DNA from: Candidatus Poseidoniaceae archaeon
GTDB lineage: Archaea > Thermoplasmatota > Poseidoniia > Poseidoniales > Poseidoniaceae
Direction: 5' to 3'
DNA: 64,000 bases
Assembly: GCA_028356125.1 (NCBI GenBank)
Contig: JAOMTZ010000004.1
Span: forward strand, 1 to 64,000
The position numbers and the translations under genes were made by a program. Below the pieces are notes generated by a model. It did no database searches. It was not told where the DNA came from and saw only the letters and a program-made list of their open reading frames with translations. Position 1 is the stretch's first letter. Every line of letters starts with the position of its first letter. Below are positions 1-11,528 of this stretch, piece after piece.

Positions 1-1
1 T

Positions 2-1096
2 TTGAGCACTGTCGAAGAAGTTGAGAGTGGATGGATAAGTTGGGCCGACCGTTTCGGATGTCTTGACATCGACATGGATGGTTATTCTAATCCTGATGAT
101 TGGTGGATTTCACATCCGGATGGTTTCGCTGATGCCTTCCCGACAGACGAAAGTCAATGGCATGATACTGATGATGATGGTTATGGAGACAATCTCGAGT
201 ATTTCGATGGAGATACTTGGAGAGAAGCTTGGAGAGGAGACGGCTGTATTGCTACTGAAGGGAATTCAGCAATGGATAGATGGGGTTGCCCAGATACCGA
301 TGGCGACGGTTGGTCCAACCCTACTACTCATTGGTTAGCAAGTCCCGGTGGACTTGCAGATGCTTGGCCTTCAGACGAAACTCAATGGCACGACAGTGAC
401 GGTGATGGTCGCGGAGATAACCCACGCGGAACTACCGCTGATGTTTGTCCAAATGTTCCAGGGACCTCTCTTGGTCCAACAAAGGGTGGTGACCGTTGGG
501 GTTGCCACGATACAGATGGTGATGGATGGTCTGACCAAGGAGATCAATTCGTACACGAACCATCACAGTGGCGTGATGAAGACGGCGATGGATTCGGAGA
601 TAATTCAGATGGCCATGAAGGAGACGCATGTCCAAATGAACGTGGCCAATCATTCTTCGACAGATTAGGATGTCGAGATTCTGACGGCGATGGATGGTCA
701 GATCCTTCTCAGAATTGGCTAGCCTCACCGTGGGGTGAAGCAGATGCTTTCCCAACCGATAGACTACAGTGGCAAGATACCGATGAAGACGGCTTTGGTG
801 ATGTAGGAATGGGTTCGAGAAGAGACGATTGTCCTGATGTTCCAGGCACTTCAACCAGAGATATTCAAGGATGCCCAGATGAAGATGGTGATGGATGGTC
901 TGATGAATACGGCGGTTGGAATTCCGCAGTATCAGTAATGGGCGAAGAACCAGCATCAAGTTGGCTATCATACATGATTCTCGGAGCAGTAATGCTAATT
1001 TCATCAGGACTAGCAATGTTAGTTCGCTCAACTCGTTCAGTATCCTCATTGGAAAAGGGTATTCAGTCTAATGAAGGGGGTGAACAAAATGCGTGA
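2..1096 (+). CDS. Thrombospondin type-3 repeat surface protein, C-terminally membrane anchored (5' partial)
   Basis: The reading frame is open from the window edge, so the true N-terminus probably lies upstream; a TTG at position 2 is only the first possible start. The protein is built from repeats of the type D-x-D-x-D-G-x-x-D alternating with Trp- and Cys-containing segments (for example DTDGDGWSNP and RWGCPDTDGDG), as in calcium-binding thrombospondin-3 repeats. About residues 322-343 form a hydrophobic helix (SYMILGAVMLISSGLAMLV) followed by a short basic tail. This is the layout of an extracellular calcium-stiffened stalk with one membrane anchor and a small cytoplasmic end. Its stop overlaps the start of the next gene by 8 bp, suggesting co-translation. 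Ligand and exact role are unknown. Confidence 0.85.
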   Translation: MSTVEEVESGWISWADRFGCLDIDMDGYSNPDDWWISHPDGFADAFPTDESQWHDTDDDGYGDNLEYFDGDTWREAWRGDGCIATEGNSAMDRWGCPDTDGDGWSNPTTHWLASPGGLADAWPSDETQWHDSDGDGRGDNPRGTTADVCPNVPGTSLGPTKGGDRWGCHDTDGDGWSDQGDQFVHEPSQWRDEDGDGFGDNSDGHEGDACPNERGQSFFDRLGCRDSDGDGWSDPSQNWLASPWGEADAFPTDRLQWQDTDEDGFGDVGMGSRRDDCPDVPGTSTRDIQGCPDEDGDGWSDEYGGWNSAVSVMGEEPASSWLSYMILGAVMLISSGLAMLVRSTRSVSSLEKGIQSNEGGEQNA

Positions 1097-2348
1097 GTGG
1101 TTTTTGATTGCTCTAATGTTCTCACTTTGCTTCACGGGACAAGTTGTTGCTGAAGAGGAAGAATCTGACCCATTTGTCGCAGCTGGGTTGAATTTAGTTG
1201 CGCTTAGAAATGATAGTCTAGATAGTAACCAAGATGGAATGATGGATGCGATTAGAGTAGTAGTAGTACTGAATTCAACCCAACAATGGATTGACTTAAC
1301 TCTCACATTAATTGGAGAGCATTCAGGATTTACTGTACAAGAAGAGGTTTTGATGGCCTTCGAAGATCAAGAAAATGCTTCTCTAACATACGATTCATGG
1401 GCTGTAGGTGAGCATCGATTAGTTCTCGAAATAAGTGATGCAGATGGTCGACTTCTCAAGTCGATAAACATTGGAGTCTTTGACTTAAGTCCTGCTTTAG
1501 CAGTACCTTCAGCAGACCTAGTATTGTCCGGCTCAGAAATAATGCAAACCGGCGATGCATGTGAAATAACTAGGAACTTCATTGATGAAACCGGACCTAG
1601 ATGGAATTTTGTAGGCACTCGATCTATTATCGGCACTCCATTCAAAGTCTTAGATGATGATACTGTTTTGGATTGTAGTAACTGGCCTGCAGGAACATAT
1701 GTTGTAAGCGAGACTTACCAGAATGGTCTTGGACAGACAACATCGGATACTCTTGAACTCGTTATTGTCAACAAACCTCCTCCACATTTTACCATTGAAA
1801 TCGATGGGGACCAACAACTAGCTGGAACTCCTTGTACTGTTTCTCACTTACAGGCAACAGGCGAAGACCATTTCGGATATACCAAAGATTGGACAATTAC
1901 TCCTTCAATTGGAGTAGTTGCTAACTCTAGCACATTAGACTGCTCGAAATGGAGTTCAGGAGTTTACAAGATTCTGTTAACGGTTACCAATGATGAGGAG
2001 ATAAGTACCACAGGTGGAACTATGCTAATCAGAATACCATCTCCTGATTCAGAAGTTGAAGATGATGACGCTCCGGTACTATCCCGTGGCGAGGAAACAG
2101 AAACTTCATCTGTTGGGATTTATGGAATTATAGTACTATCATTAGTCTTGGGAATTGCAGTATTCGTACTGATGATGAAGGGCCCAGAAGATGATGAAAT
2201 GGGAAGAAGTATGCTAAATGAGATTGGTGAGCCTGATTCTGAAGGTCTACCTACTCATGTCGATGAAAGCGGTATGCTTTGGCGCCGTCATGAGGATGGT
2301 GAAGTCGACTGGTGGGATCGTGCCTCTTTGATGTGGAAGAGGTGGTGA
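1089..2348 (+). CDS. Secreted Ig/PKD-like membrane-anchored protein
   Basis: The chosen ATG at 1089 follows a purine-rich GGGGGTG site and gives an N-terminal signal peptide (MREWFLIALMFSLCFTG). A start 18 bp upstream is possible but weaker. The ectodomain is rich in beta-strand patterns, with two similar segments each bearing a paired Cys and a D-C-S-x-W motif (near residues 190 and 295), so probably tandem Ig- or PKD-like domains with internal disulfides. A single transmembrane helix near residues 345-365 is followed by a roughly 50-residue cytoplasmic tail rich in Trp and charged residues (WRRHEDGEVDWWDR). It overlaps the preceding TSP3 gene and is 1 bp from the following gene, so all three are probably one transcript. 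No enzymatic motif is visible. Confidence 0.82.
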   Translation: MREWFLIALMFSLCFTGQVVAEEEESDPFVAAGLNLVALRNDSLDSNQDGMMDAIRVVVVLNSTQQWIDLTLTLIGEHSGFTVQEEVLMAFEDQENASLTYDSWAVGEHRLVLEISDADGRLLKSINIGVFDLSPALAVPSADLVLSGSEIMQTGDACEITRNFIDETGPRWNFVGTRSIIGTPFKVLDDDTVLDCSNWPAGTYVVSETYQNGLGQTTSDTLELVIVNKPPPHFTIEIDGDQQLAGTPCTVSHLQATGEDHFGYTKDWTITPSIGVVANSSTLDCSKWSSGVYKILLTVTNDEEISTTGGTMLIRIPSPDSEVEDDDAPVLSRGEETETSSVGIYGIIVLSLVLGIAVFVLMMKGPEDDEMGRSMLNEIGEPDSEGLPTHVDESGMLWRRHEDGEVDWWDRASLMWKRW

Positions 2349-2349
2349 G

Positions 2350-3210
2350 TTGCTTCGTGACATTGCGTTTTGGACAATGATAATCAGCGGAACAGTTTTG
2401 CTGATGATGTTAATTAAAGCAATTTGGAAAAGGTATGTTCACCTCCAATCTCAAATCCCCGGTTTAGAAAAAAACTGGGTTGCAGATAATGCTCACCACG
2501 CCATAGCCTCCTACAAAGGCTCGAAAGTTGGCCTGAAAAATGTTAGAGATTTCACGTGGAGTGGTAAAAGAGACCACGACTCAAAGTGGATAGACACTAG
2601 TGTTGACACCGATGAGATCACAGATGTCTGGTATGTAATCGACCACTTCCACAAAATAAAGGCGCTTGCCCATACAATGTTAACATTCGAATTTAGTGAT
2701 GGTCAATTCATTACCTTCTCTTTCGAAACTCGTAGAGAAGTAGGGGAGAGATATGACCCATGGCAAGGTATGTGGCGTGCATTTGAGTTGTACCTACTTG
2801 TGGCCACAGAAAGAGACGCCCTGCACTTGAGAACTAACGGAAGAAAGCACAAGGTTCACCTCTACAGAGTTCAGACTCCTCCTGGCAAAGACAAGGCATT
2901 ATTCAACGCTTTATGTGACCGACTAAATTCTCTTGGAGAGAATCCCGAGTGGTACCACACATTTGGTAAGACCTGTACAACCTCGATTGTTGACCAAGTC
3001 AATCTAATCACTCCGGGTCGGATTCCAAATATGTGGAGGACTTTGTTCCCTGGCCATTCAGCCAAAGCAGCATGGAAGCTCAAGTTGATTGAGGATTGGG
3101 GTGGATACGAATCTACAGTTGAAGCCTCAAGAGTTGATGAAAGGGCAAGAACTTGGGATGGTAAAGAAGAGTATTCACGATTTATCAGGGCGCATTTGCC
3201 TCCCAAATGA
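2350..3210 (+). CDS. DUF4105 (Lnb N-terminal periplasmic domain-like) membrane protein
   Basis: Starts at TTG 2350 directly after a GGTGGTGA ribosome-binding site that includes the stop codon of the preceding gene. One N-terminal transmembrane helix (residues 5-25) is followed by a soluble domain. The order of motifs matches the DUF4105 family as I know it: WVADNAHH, NVRDFTW, a conserved AHTMLTFEF segment, SFETRRE, ERDALHLRTN, HLYRV and a late Cys motif KTCTTS. The family includes the N-terminal domain of bifidobacterial lacto-N-biosidase and is often described as a probable cysteine hydrolase. The reaction here is unknown. The last 26 bp overlap thiamine pyrophosphokinase on the opposite strand. 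Confidence 0.75.
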   Translation: MLRDIAFWTMIISGTVLLMMLIKAIWKRYVHLQSQIPGLEKNWVADNAHHAIASYKGSKVGLKNVRDFTWSGKRDHDSKWIDTSVDTDEITDVWYVIDHFHKIKALAHTMLTFEFSDGQFITFSFETRREVGERYDPWQGMWRAFELYLLVATERDALHLRTNGRKHKVHLYRVQTPPGKDKALFNALCDRLNSLGENPEWYHTFGKTCTTSIVDQVNLITPGRIPNMWRTLFPGHSAKAAWKLKLIEDWGGYESTVEASRVDERARTWDGKEEYSRFIRAHLPPK

Positions 3211-3763
3211 AGAGTAGATCTCCCCCTTCATGTGAGATATTTACGGCCTCTTCAGTCACTCTATTTCCAACACCTCTTGTTCCCGTTGATATATCCTCAT
3301 TTTCAAGAATAAATTCTACTCCGTTCCATGTCACATTATTGACATTTCCAAACGGCATTAAAGAACAAATTGTTCCTACCGCTAAATCAATTTGTAAACC
3401 ATCAGGGTGGACTCTACACGCTCTCCATCCGTCAAAATATAGAATTGCATCAGAGTTAGTTTCGAATAAAGATGTGTACGCTGCGATTTGATGATCTAAT
3501 CTTCCTCCAGCAACTCCGACAACCGCATCAACATCATACATTTCCAGAGCTTTAGCAAGGTCAGAATAATTCTGGTTTGGGGCAGGCACGTGATGTTCAG
3601 GATTAGAGATTGAGTCCATGTCGCCAACCACCACATCCCATGTGTCAAATCGGTCTGCGGCTCCATCCAATGCAATCTTGAAAGTTGAAGTCTCAATCAT
3701 AGTTTCAACTAATCCTGAGTCGCTCCACTCGCCATTCGCAACGACCAGCACCATGTCCGCCAT
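3185..3763 (-). CDS. thiN: Thiamine pyrophosphokinase
   Basis: Transfers pyrophosphate from ATP to thiamine to make the cofactor thiamine diphosphate. The hallmark motifs are present: ALDGAADR (residues 31-38), the metal-binding GDMDS (47-51), and GGRLDH (86-91). Its 192 residues are close to the usual size of prokaryotic enzymes (about 210). It stands alone on the reverse strand and overlaps the 3' end of the DUF4105-like gene convergently by 26 bp. Thiamine diphosphate made here would serve the KorAB oxidoreductase encoded later in the window. The start used is ATG 3763; an ATG three codons in is an alternative. Confidence 0.88.
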   Translation of the reverse strand: MADMVLVVANGEWSDSGLVETMIETSTFKIALDGAADRFDTWDVVVGDMDSISNPEHHVPAPNQNYSDLAKALEMYDVDAVVGVAGGRLDHQIAAYTSLFETNSDAILYFDGWRACRVHPDGLQIDLAVGTICSLMPFGNVNNVTWNGVEFILENEDISTGTRGVGNRVTEEAVNISHEGGDLLFIWEANAP

Positions 3764-3815
3764 ATTGGGGCCATGAGATTCACCGATTCAAGCGGTTCGA
3801 TTAGATTGTATTTAC

Positions 3816-3835
3816 CGGCCCCCTATAGGGGGCCG
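3816..3835. promoter_or_regulatory. Perfect 20-bp GC-rich palindrome upstream of giant surface-protein gene
   Basis: CGGCCCCCTATAGGGGGCCG is a perfect inverted repeat in an otherwise AT-rich intergenic region between the divergent thiN and giant surface-protein genes. It lies about 40 bp before the start codon. It could be an operator or an RNA hairpin near the 5' end. Shorter CCCC-TAC-GGGG relatives lie upstream of two other genes in the window (18669 and 56506). Confidence 0.5.
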
Positions 3836-3876
3836 TAATCATTTGTTGGGAATAGTAATGTAGGGTGGGGGGCGTG

Positions 3877-6800
3877 ATGGGGGATATGTCATGGCGAAGC
3901 AAGGGTCTTCCACTAGCAATTTCCGCCATTTTCATCATCCAAATTATATCTCCACTATTCGTTTTCCCTGTAGAAGAATCGTTGGATGAGGAATCAGAGA
4001 AATCGAACTCAGTAGGCTTCTCTAGTGGCTCTGGTCATGATCTTGAAGGTGACTTGATTTCCGTAGATGGTAAAAATTGGGTAGTTCGTGGTGAATCGGT
4101 TTTAGATTATTGGAACGCCTCTTCATATGGTGAGATGTCAGACAAACCTATGGATTTGGTAGTAACCGACGTTGGCATTGGTTATGCTTGTTCTCTAAAT
4201 TCATCCGATGTCAACCTCCATACAATACATTTGGATGGTACAATGGACACTCTACTTGTAGAGACATTAAGCAATGGTTTGAATCCAGATGAATGTGCAG
4301 TTGCTATAGGTGCCAACAATCGAATTCAGGTGGTTTACAATATCGGAGATGACTTGCGCCTAGCACGATTAGCCGAAGAAAACTCAGTTTACCTTGAAAG
4401 GACTTGGCACTTACGTACAATCGCTGAAGATGTATTCAACAGCGGTCTTAAGATTTCATTCGACTCGGAATTCAAGAGCCACATAATGTTCCAAGATTTA
4501 GACCAGGCATTACATCACCTTTGGTTCAATAAAGCATTTTGGAATCAAACCATCCTGGATGTTGGTCCAATCGGTGATGATATCGAAGTGGCTATTGATT
4601 CAGACGATATGATTCACGTGGTTTACACTAATTCCGCTGAAGGAGAAGTCCGCTTAATCAAGTTCAATGATACCATGGAGGTTAGACAAATACTGGCAAG
4701 AGGAAGCACAGTTTCATCAGCCATAGGTATGGATTTAGACATCAACGACATTGAACAGATAACCTACTCAAAATCAGATGGGTTAGGAAATAACACACTC
4801 TCTTTGTTACGAAGTCTCGCAGGAAAAGACACAGGTAGGATAGACCCTGACTCCAACTGGGTCATCAACTATGATGATGATTCAGTAGAAGGTGAACTCC
4901 TTGCTGGAGATATAAATGGTGATGGCAAGGACGATATCGTCTACACAGACCCTGAAGGCAATGGAACGATCTCAATTCATTACGGCTCATCAGACGGACC
5001 TGGAGCATTAGCTGACAGAATCCTTGTTGGCTCATACAGTGATTCCATGCTTGGGTTTGGAATCGCAATTGGAGATTTCAACTGTGATGGTTTTGACGAC
5101 ATTGCTTCCAGTGAGCCAGGTCTTGGTGTGAACAATTCTGGACATATTTCGATAAGATTAGGTTCTGCTTCAGGAATCTCGACCTCTACTTGGTGGGAAA
5201 TGAATGGAAGTGATGATGATAACCTTGGATGGTCATTGACCTCACTAGGAGATGTAGAATCAGATGGATGTACAGATTTAGCCGTCGTTGCAGACAAGAT
5301 GATTCTCGAAAATTCAGTAGCTAACCTTGCACAAAATGGTTTAGTTATGATTTTGAAAGGAAATAACACATCAATGGTTCACCATGCTAACATTACTCAA
5401 ACTGGTTCAGGGACTATGTTTGGTCGCCAAGTTATCGGTAATGGAGACATCAACGGTGATGGATTCATGGATATGGCAGTTTCAAACACAGATTCAATCG
5501 ATAGCCCTACTGGTTATTCTTCAGTTGAATTTTTCATGGGTAATTCTAGCGGTATTAATACAACTGCAGCAAGCACCTATTCTCCTTTAGACACAGGAAA
5601 ATTATATGGCGTTGAAATGTCCTTTGTTGGAGATGTAGATGGAGATGGTTTCGATGATATTTTGGTCAGTGAATTATTTGCTACCACAACTCCTTATCAC
5701 TCTGGAAAGATCTACATGTGGGCTGGTTCAAGTTCAGGACCTGTCAAACATACCTGGTCTGACAAAGGTAGTTCTGCAAACGCCCTTCTAGGACAAACAA
5801 TATCGCCTGCTGGCGACATTAACGAAGATGGTTATTCCGATTTCCTAGTTATGGCTCCATCATCATCTAAGGCCGGTAAAGTACATCTTTACTTGGGTTC
5901 ACAAAACGGTCCTAGAACCGAGACTCAAATATTTGCTCAAGGTTCTAGTGGACAGAATGTAGGATTGAATCTTCTCACTGGAATAGATGTAAATGGAGAT
6001 GGGATGGGTGAGTTGATTTATTCATCTAGAGACTTAAATCTAGGAGAAAGTTTTGGCCCAGTTTTGACAATAATGTCCGAAAGGGATTGGGAATACATCG
6101 ACTTTGATTTTGACCAACCAGTCGTAGGAATTGAGATGCATACTCCATTGAGAGGGACACCTTTGATCATGGCTATGTTGGATGATTCTAGTTTGCTATT
6201 GATGGAGAATACTCGAGATGGAACTCCATCAGGGCGTTGGCTAACTCGTGAATTAACCAATGCACATCAAGCGAATATCGGGATTTCAAATGCGGGTAAA
6301 CCTACAATCCTATTCCATTCTTCCAGCGAAATAATGTCTCTCTCGCTCTCCGGTAATACGGCAATAGAGTTCGCATTAGGTTCAGGTAACGGACTAGGTG
6401 AGCAAATGGATTCGATAGTCGATTCAAATGGTCATCAGAGATTGGGTCACTTCTCATCAGGTTTCTCCTCAATCTTTTACACTGAAGAATCTTCTACTGG
6501 ATTCGCCACCACTACGGTCAAAAGTTCAATCGACTTAGCTTATCCAATTGGAATACATCTCGATTCTGAAGATTTGACTCGAATGGTGTATGTTGATGAC
6601 GATGACTACATGGTAAGAATGGGCACTCTAAATGGGACATGGACTGAGACTTCAATCCTTAACACGACAATCGGAGATGATTTCGAATCCGCATTTGAGG
6701 GCGATGTGCTGATGTTCGTACAGGTTGCAGTCTCTAATAATTCAACAATGTTACAATTTGTAGAATACGAAAATGGCAACACTACCGCTACTGACATAAT

Positions 6801-9800
6801 CGGCGCAAATACAACTTCACAATTCGAGATTGAATTATTCGATGAGAAAATTGTAATTTCTCTGATAGATTCAGACCGATTAATCGTCTTAGAACGTTTG
6901 ATGAGTGGTGGAAACTGGACAGTAGTTAGTGATACATGGCTATTGGGGGTTACCGAGGGGCACAGTTTGGCTATGTCTGGACAAGTCATTCTATTCGATG
7001 CCAATAATACAGTACAAGGGTTGCTAATCGAAGACGGTGCGGGTTCCTGGAATTATACGGCTGCTGACATCCCAGACACCAATTCAAGTGTTGAACTATT
7101 AGTCGATGCAGGAAGATGGCATGCTACCAGTACAAACGAACATAATCATCTAGTGTGGACCACAGGATTAGTTCAATCTAGTAATCTGCCTGTAATGTCA
7201 ACTTCATTCCCCGCTATCACTACAGAATATCCAGTGCCTCTGAACAGGCAAGAAGATGGTACGCTCATGTTTGCTTACTCGCAATCATCGAACGGAGATT
7301 TCTATGCAATGAGGTTAATGCAGGACACAGACAGAGATTTGATTCCAGATTCTCATGATAACAAGCCACAAATCGGTAACCAGTGGGCAGACTCAGATTC
7401 AGATGGATACGGTGACAACCCTCTAGGTCCAGCACCCGATGCTTGCCCTTCGGAAAACGGCGAATCTTACATCGACAGGTTTGGTTGTGATGATTATGAC
7501 GAAGATGGTTGGTCAGATGTGATTGATGATTGCGTTAACGACGATGGAATGTCTTGGTGGGCTTTGTTTGGATGCGATGATCTAGACCAGGACGGCTGGG
7601 CAGATAACACTGCCACTTTCGTAAATGGCGACAGATTCCCTACTAATTGGAAACAAGCTTTAGATTCCGATGGAGATAGAATCGGCGACAACCATGGCCC
7701 AGATTGCTGCAATGTCACGGTTCTTGGAATTTCAGAACAAAGTATGCCTGACTTATTCCCTTACAACAGCAAACAATGGAAGGATGATGACAACGATGGA
7801 TATGGTGATAATGACTCCGACCAAGAATCTGGAGACAAGTGTTGGTGGATTCAAGGATTCTCATATAGAGATCGTCTAGGCTGTGTAGACACAGATGGCG
7901 ATGGCGCATCCGACCCATCTGATTTCGGAACTTCCAGAGAATGGACTGAAGAAGATGGCGCAGATTGGTGGCCTAATGATGGCACCCAATGGGCCGATTC
8001 TGATGGTGATGGCTATGGTGACAACTCATCTGACGGGGCGACCTTACCAGACAAATTCCCAACCAACCCAGCTGCTGCAAATGATACTGATAACGACGGT
8101 TATCCAAACAATTGGACTGCACTAGAGAATGCTAATAATCGAGCAGGCTTATACCTTGATAACTGTCCAAACGAATACGGTAATTCCACTACATCAGTTG
8201 ACATCTTAGGTGCAGTTGTAGCATATTATGGCTGCACTGACAGTGACGGAGACGGTAGAGAAGATTCAGCAGATGCTTTCCCAGATGATGGCACTCAGGT
8301 GGCAGATTTTGATGGAGATGGTTGGGGGGATAACCAACAAGGAAACGAACCAGACAAATGCCCTTACGACTATGGAGTAATCAATGGAACTATAGGTGTT
8401 GGTTGCCCGATTGTTGGAGATGAAGTTGATTCAGACAATGATGGTATTTCTGATGAATTAGATGACTGTAACAATACCGCAGAAGGTCAGGGTGTTGACA
8501 GTGTTGGTTGTTCTGAATACCAGAAAGATGACGACCAAGATTTCGTATCAAATGCTGAAGATATGTGCCCAAGTACTCCAGTTGGCGAAACAGTTGATGG
8601 CATTGGGTGTTCCGATAGTCAGAACGAAGTAGATTCAGATGATGATGGAATATTTGATCCATACGATTCATGTCCAGATTCAAACCCAGAATTGACTATC
8701 GATGAAAATGGCTGTAACTTAGCTCAGAAGGATTCAGACGATGATGGAATCAATGACTTGATGGATGAATGCCCTGGAACAGAGATTGGAATCCCTGTTC
8801 TTTCAAATGGATGTCTTGACGAGGCAGCCCTTGCTGAAGATATTGATGGTGATGGTTACAAAGGGCCATATTCTTACAATCCAGACACAGATACTCATGA
8901 AGGGGATGCTTTCCCTCTAGATGTCACTCAATGGGAAGATATGGATGGTGATGGATATGGGGATTCACAAGCACCTGGTGCAAACGAATCTGATGATTGC
9001 CCAGAAGTTTGGGGCAACTCAACAATGAAATCCCGGTTCGGATGTTTGGATTCTGATGGTGATGGATATCATGACTTCCTAGGTGATGACAAATTCCCAC
9101 AAGAAAGTACTCAATGGGAAGACAAAGACCTGGATAGTTGGGGTGACAACCCAAACGGAGTTGATGCCGACCAATGCCTGAATACAAGTGCTGCAGGGGA
9201 TAGAACAGCGCAAGCGCGAATCAATTATGGCTGTGCAGATTATCAATCTGATAATGACGGAGATGGAGTCTTTGATGACATTGATGCCTGTTTAAATACA
9301 GAACCGGGTGCCGAAGTTTCTCCGAGAGGATGTAAAATCGAAGAAGTTCAAAGTACCGATGGTGGAGAGGAATTAATCCTAGGAATGAATGCAAATCTAT
9401 TCCTAGCTATTTCAGGAATCGGTGGCATTTTTGTTATAGTTCTAGTTGTGATAATAATTCGAAGATTAGGAGGCAATAGTCTCGATCTAGAAGATGATGA
9501 CTGGGATGACGATGACGATGATGACGATTTCATGCCCAGTGCCTCAGGTAGAACCCAATCAAGAGGCCCACCAGGCGGAGCAAGCCCAAGTCGAGGCCCA
9601 CCAGGCGGAGCAGGTCCAAGTCGAGGCCCACCAGGCGGAGCAGGTCCAAGCCGAGGCCCACCAGGCGGACCAGGTCCAAGCCGAGGCCCACCAGGCGGAG
9701 CAAGTCCAAGTCGAGGCCCACCAGGCGGACCAAACCGAGGACAACAACCATCTCTTGATCCAAGAGGTCCAGCAAGAGGGCCATCAACAGGCAAGAAGGT

Positions 9801-10023
9801 TGCAAAGAGAAAGCCTATTGGAGATAAAGTTCGCAAGTCTAAGTTAGTAATCGATCCTGATTTATTCTCACAAGATGAATTAGGAGACCGTGTAGCTGCG
9901 GTTGATTGGACTAAGGGTGCTTTGAAAGGTGGAACCGATGAGCGCTCAATCCTTATGCAATTACAAACAACAGGTTGGTCGGCTCCTCAATCTAGAGCAA
10001 TAATCGATTTGTCAAAGCAATAG
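3877..10023 (+). CDS. Giant FG-GAP / thrombospondin-3 surface protein with collagen-like cytoplasmic tail
   Basis: A 2,048-residue protein (GTG 3865 would add 4). An N-terminal signal or anchor helix (LAISAIFIIQIISPLFVF) precedes a long ectodomain. Residues about 345-710 carry seven FG-GAP-type calcium loops (GDINGDGKDDI, GDFNCDGFDDI, GDVDGDGFDDI and others), predicted to form an integrin-alpha-like beta-propeller. Residues about 1150-1820 are a long run of thrombospondin-3 repeats with many Asp and paired Cys. A transmembrane helix (about 1840-1865) follows, then an acidic stretch, six 10-residue RGPPGG(A/P)(G/S)PS repeats and a roughly 60-residue globular C-terminus containing WTKGALKGGTDER. 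The architecture suggests a calcium-dependent adhesion or scaffold protein with a structured cytoplasmic end. The next gene, 65 bp downstream, encodes an EF-hand protein that could be a partner. Confidence 0.88.
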   Translation: MGDMSWRSKGLPLAISAIFIIQIISPLFVFPVEESLDEESEKSNSVGFSSGSGHDLEGDLISVDGKNWVVRGESVLDYWNASSYGEMSDKPMDLVVTDVGIGYACSLNSSDVNLHTIHLDGTMDTLLVETLSNGLNPDECAVAIGANNRIQVVYNIGDDLRLARLAEENSVYLERTWHLRTIAEDVFNSGLKISFDSEFKSHIMFQDLDQALHHLWFNKAFWNQTILDVGPIGDDIEVAIDSDDMIHVVYTNSAEGEVRLIKFNDTMEVRQILARGSTVSSAIGMDLDINDIEQITYSKSDGLGNNTLSLLRSLAGKDTGRIDPDSNWVINYDDDSVEGELLAGDINGDGKDDIVYTDPEGNGTISIHYGSSDGPGALADRILVGSYSDSMLGFGIAIGDFNCDGFDDIASSEPGLGVNNSGHISIRLGSASGISTSTWWEMNGSDDDNLGWSLTSLGDVESDGCTDLAVVADKMILENSVANLAQNGLVMILKGNNTSMVHHANITQTGSGTMFGRQVIGNGDINGDGFMDMAVSNTDSIDSPTGYSSVEFFMGNSSGINTTAASTYSPLDTGKLYGVEMSFVGDVDGDGFDDILVSELFATTTPYHSGKIYMWAGSSSGPVKHTWSDKGSSANALLGQTISPAGDINEDGYSDFLVMAPSSSKAGKVHLYLGSQNGPRTETQIFAQGSSGQNVGLNLLTGIDVNGDGMGELIYSSRDLNLGESFGPVLTIMSERDWEYIDFDFDQPVVGIEMHTPLRGTPLIMAMLDDSSLLLMENTRDGTPSGRWLTRELTNAHQANIGISNAGKPTILFHSSSEIMSLSLSGNTAIEFALGSGNGLGEQMDSIVDSNGHQRLGHFSSGFSSIFYTEESSTGFATTTVKSSIDLAYPIGIHLDSEDLTRMVYVDDDDYMVRMGTLNGTWTETSILNTTIGDDFESAFEGDVLMFVQVAVSNNSTMLQFVEYENGNTTATDIIGANTTSQFEIELFDEKIVISLIDSDRLIVLERLMSGGNWTVVSDTWLLGVTEGHSLAMSGQVILFDANNTVQGLLIEDGAGSWNYTAADIPDTNSSVELLVDAGRWHATSTNEHNHLVWTTGLVQSSNLPVMSTSFPAITTEYPVPLNRQEDGTLMFAYSQSSNGDFYAMRLMQDTDRDLIPDSHDNKPQIGNQWADSDSDGYGDNPLGPAPDACPSENGESYIDRFGCDDYDEDGWSDVIDDCVNDDGMSWWALFGCDDLDQDGWADNTATFVNGDRFPTNWKQALDSDGDRIGDNHGPDCCNVTVLGISEQSMPDLFPYNSKQWKDDDNDGYGDNDSDQESGDKCWWIQGFSYRDRLGCVDTDGDGASDPSDFGTSREWTEEDGADWWPNDGTQWADSDGDGYGDNSSDGATLPDKFPTNPAAANDTDNDGYPNNWTALENANNRAGLYLDNCPNEYGNSTTSVDILGAVVAYYGCTDSDGDGREDSADAFPDDGTQVADFDGDGWGDNQQGNEPDKCPYDYGVINGTIGVGCPIVGDEVDSDNDGISDELDDCNNTAEGQGVDSVGCSEYQKDDDQDFVSNAEDMCPSTPVGETVDGIGCSDSQNEVDSDDDGIFDPYDSCPDSNPELTIDENGCNLAQKDSDDDGINDLMDECPGTEIGIPVLSNGCLDEAALAEDIDGDGYKGPYSYNPDTDTHEGDAFPLDVTQWEDMDGDGYGDSQAPGANESDDCPEVWGNSTMKSRFGCLDSDGDGYHDFLGDDKFPQESTQWEDKDLDSWGDNPNGVDADQCLNTSAAGDRTAQARINYGCADYQSDNDGDGVFDDIDACLNTEPGAEVSPRGCKIEEVQSTDGGEELILGMNANLFLAISGIGGIFVIVLVVIIIRRLGGNSLDLEDDDWDDDDDDDDFMPSASGRTQSRGPPGGASPSRGPPGGAGPSRGPPGGAGPSRGPPGGPGPSRGPPGGASPSRGPPGGPNRGQQPSLDPRGPARGPSTGKKVAKRKPIGDKVRKSKLVIDPDLFSQDELGDRVAAVDWTKGALKGGTDERSILMQLQTTGWSAPQSRAIIDLSKQ
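9562..9741 (+). repeat. Six tandem 30-bp repeats encoding RGPPGGAGPS-type decapeptides
   Basis: Six in-frame 30-bp units with small changes at the seventh to ninth codons encode a Pro/Gly/Arg-rich, collagen-like stretch just inside the membrane. Conservation at nucleotide level suggests recent slippage or recombination, so unit number may differ between strains. Confidence 0.9.
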
Positions 10024-10088
10024 GGAATTTATTAGGCATCAGACTCAATAAGTGCAGACCGTTGGGATTAGAAAGGGAGAGATTAATC

Positions 10089-11528
<1,440 letters not shown>

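Noticed and set aside
432-1049. 205-residue reverse-strand ORF
   Set aside because: It lies fully opposite the TSP3 repeat gene; its His/Leu-rich composition comes from GAT/GAC-rich repeats read antisense.
9562-9741. CRISPR-like array of 30-bp repeats
   Set aside because: The units are contiguous without spacers and in frame with a surface-protein gene; they encode RGPPGG decapeptides.
9348-9836. 162-residue reverse-strand ORF rich in Gly and Pro
   Set aside because: It is the antisense shadow of the RGPPGG repeat and membrane segment of the giant surface gene.
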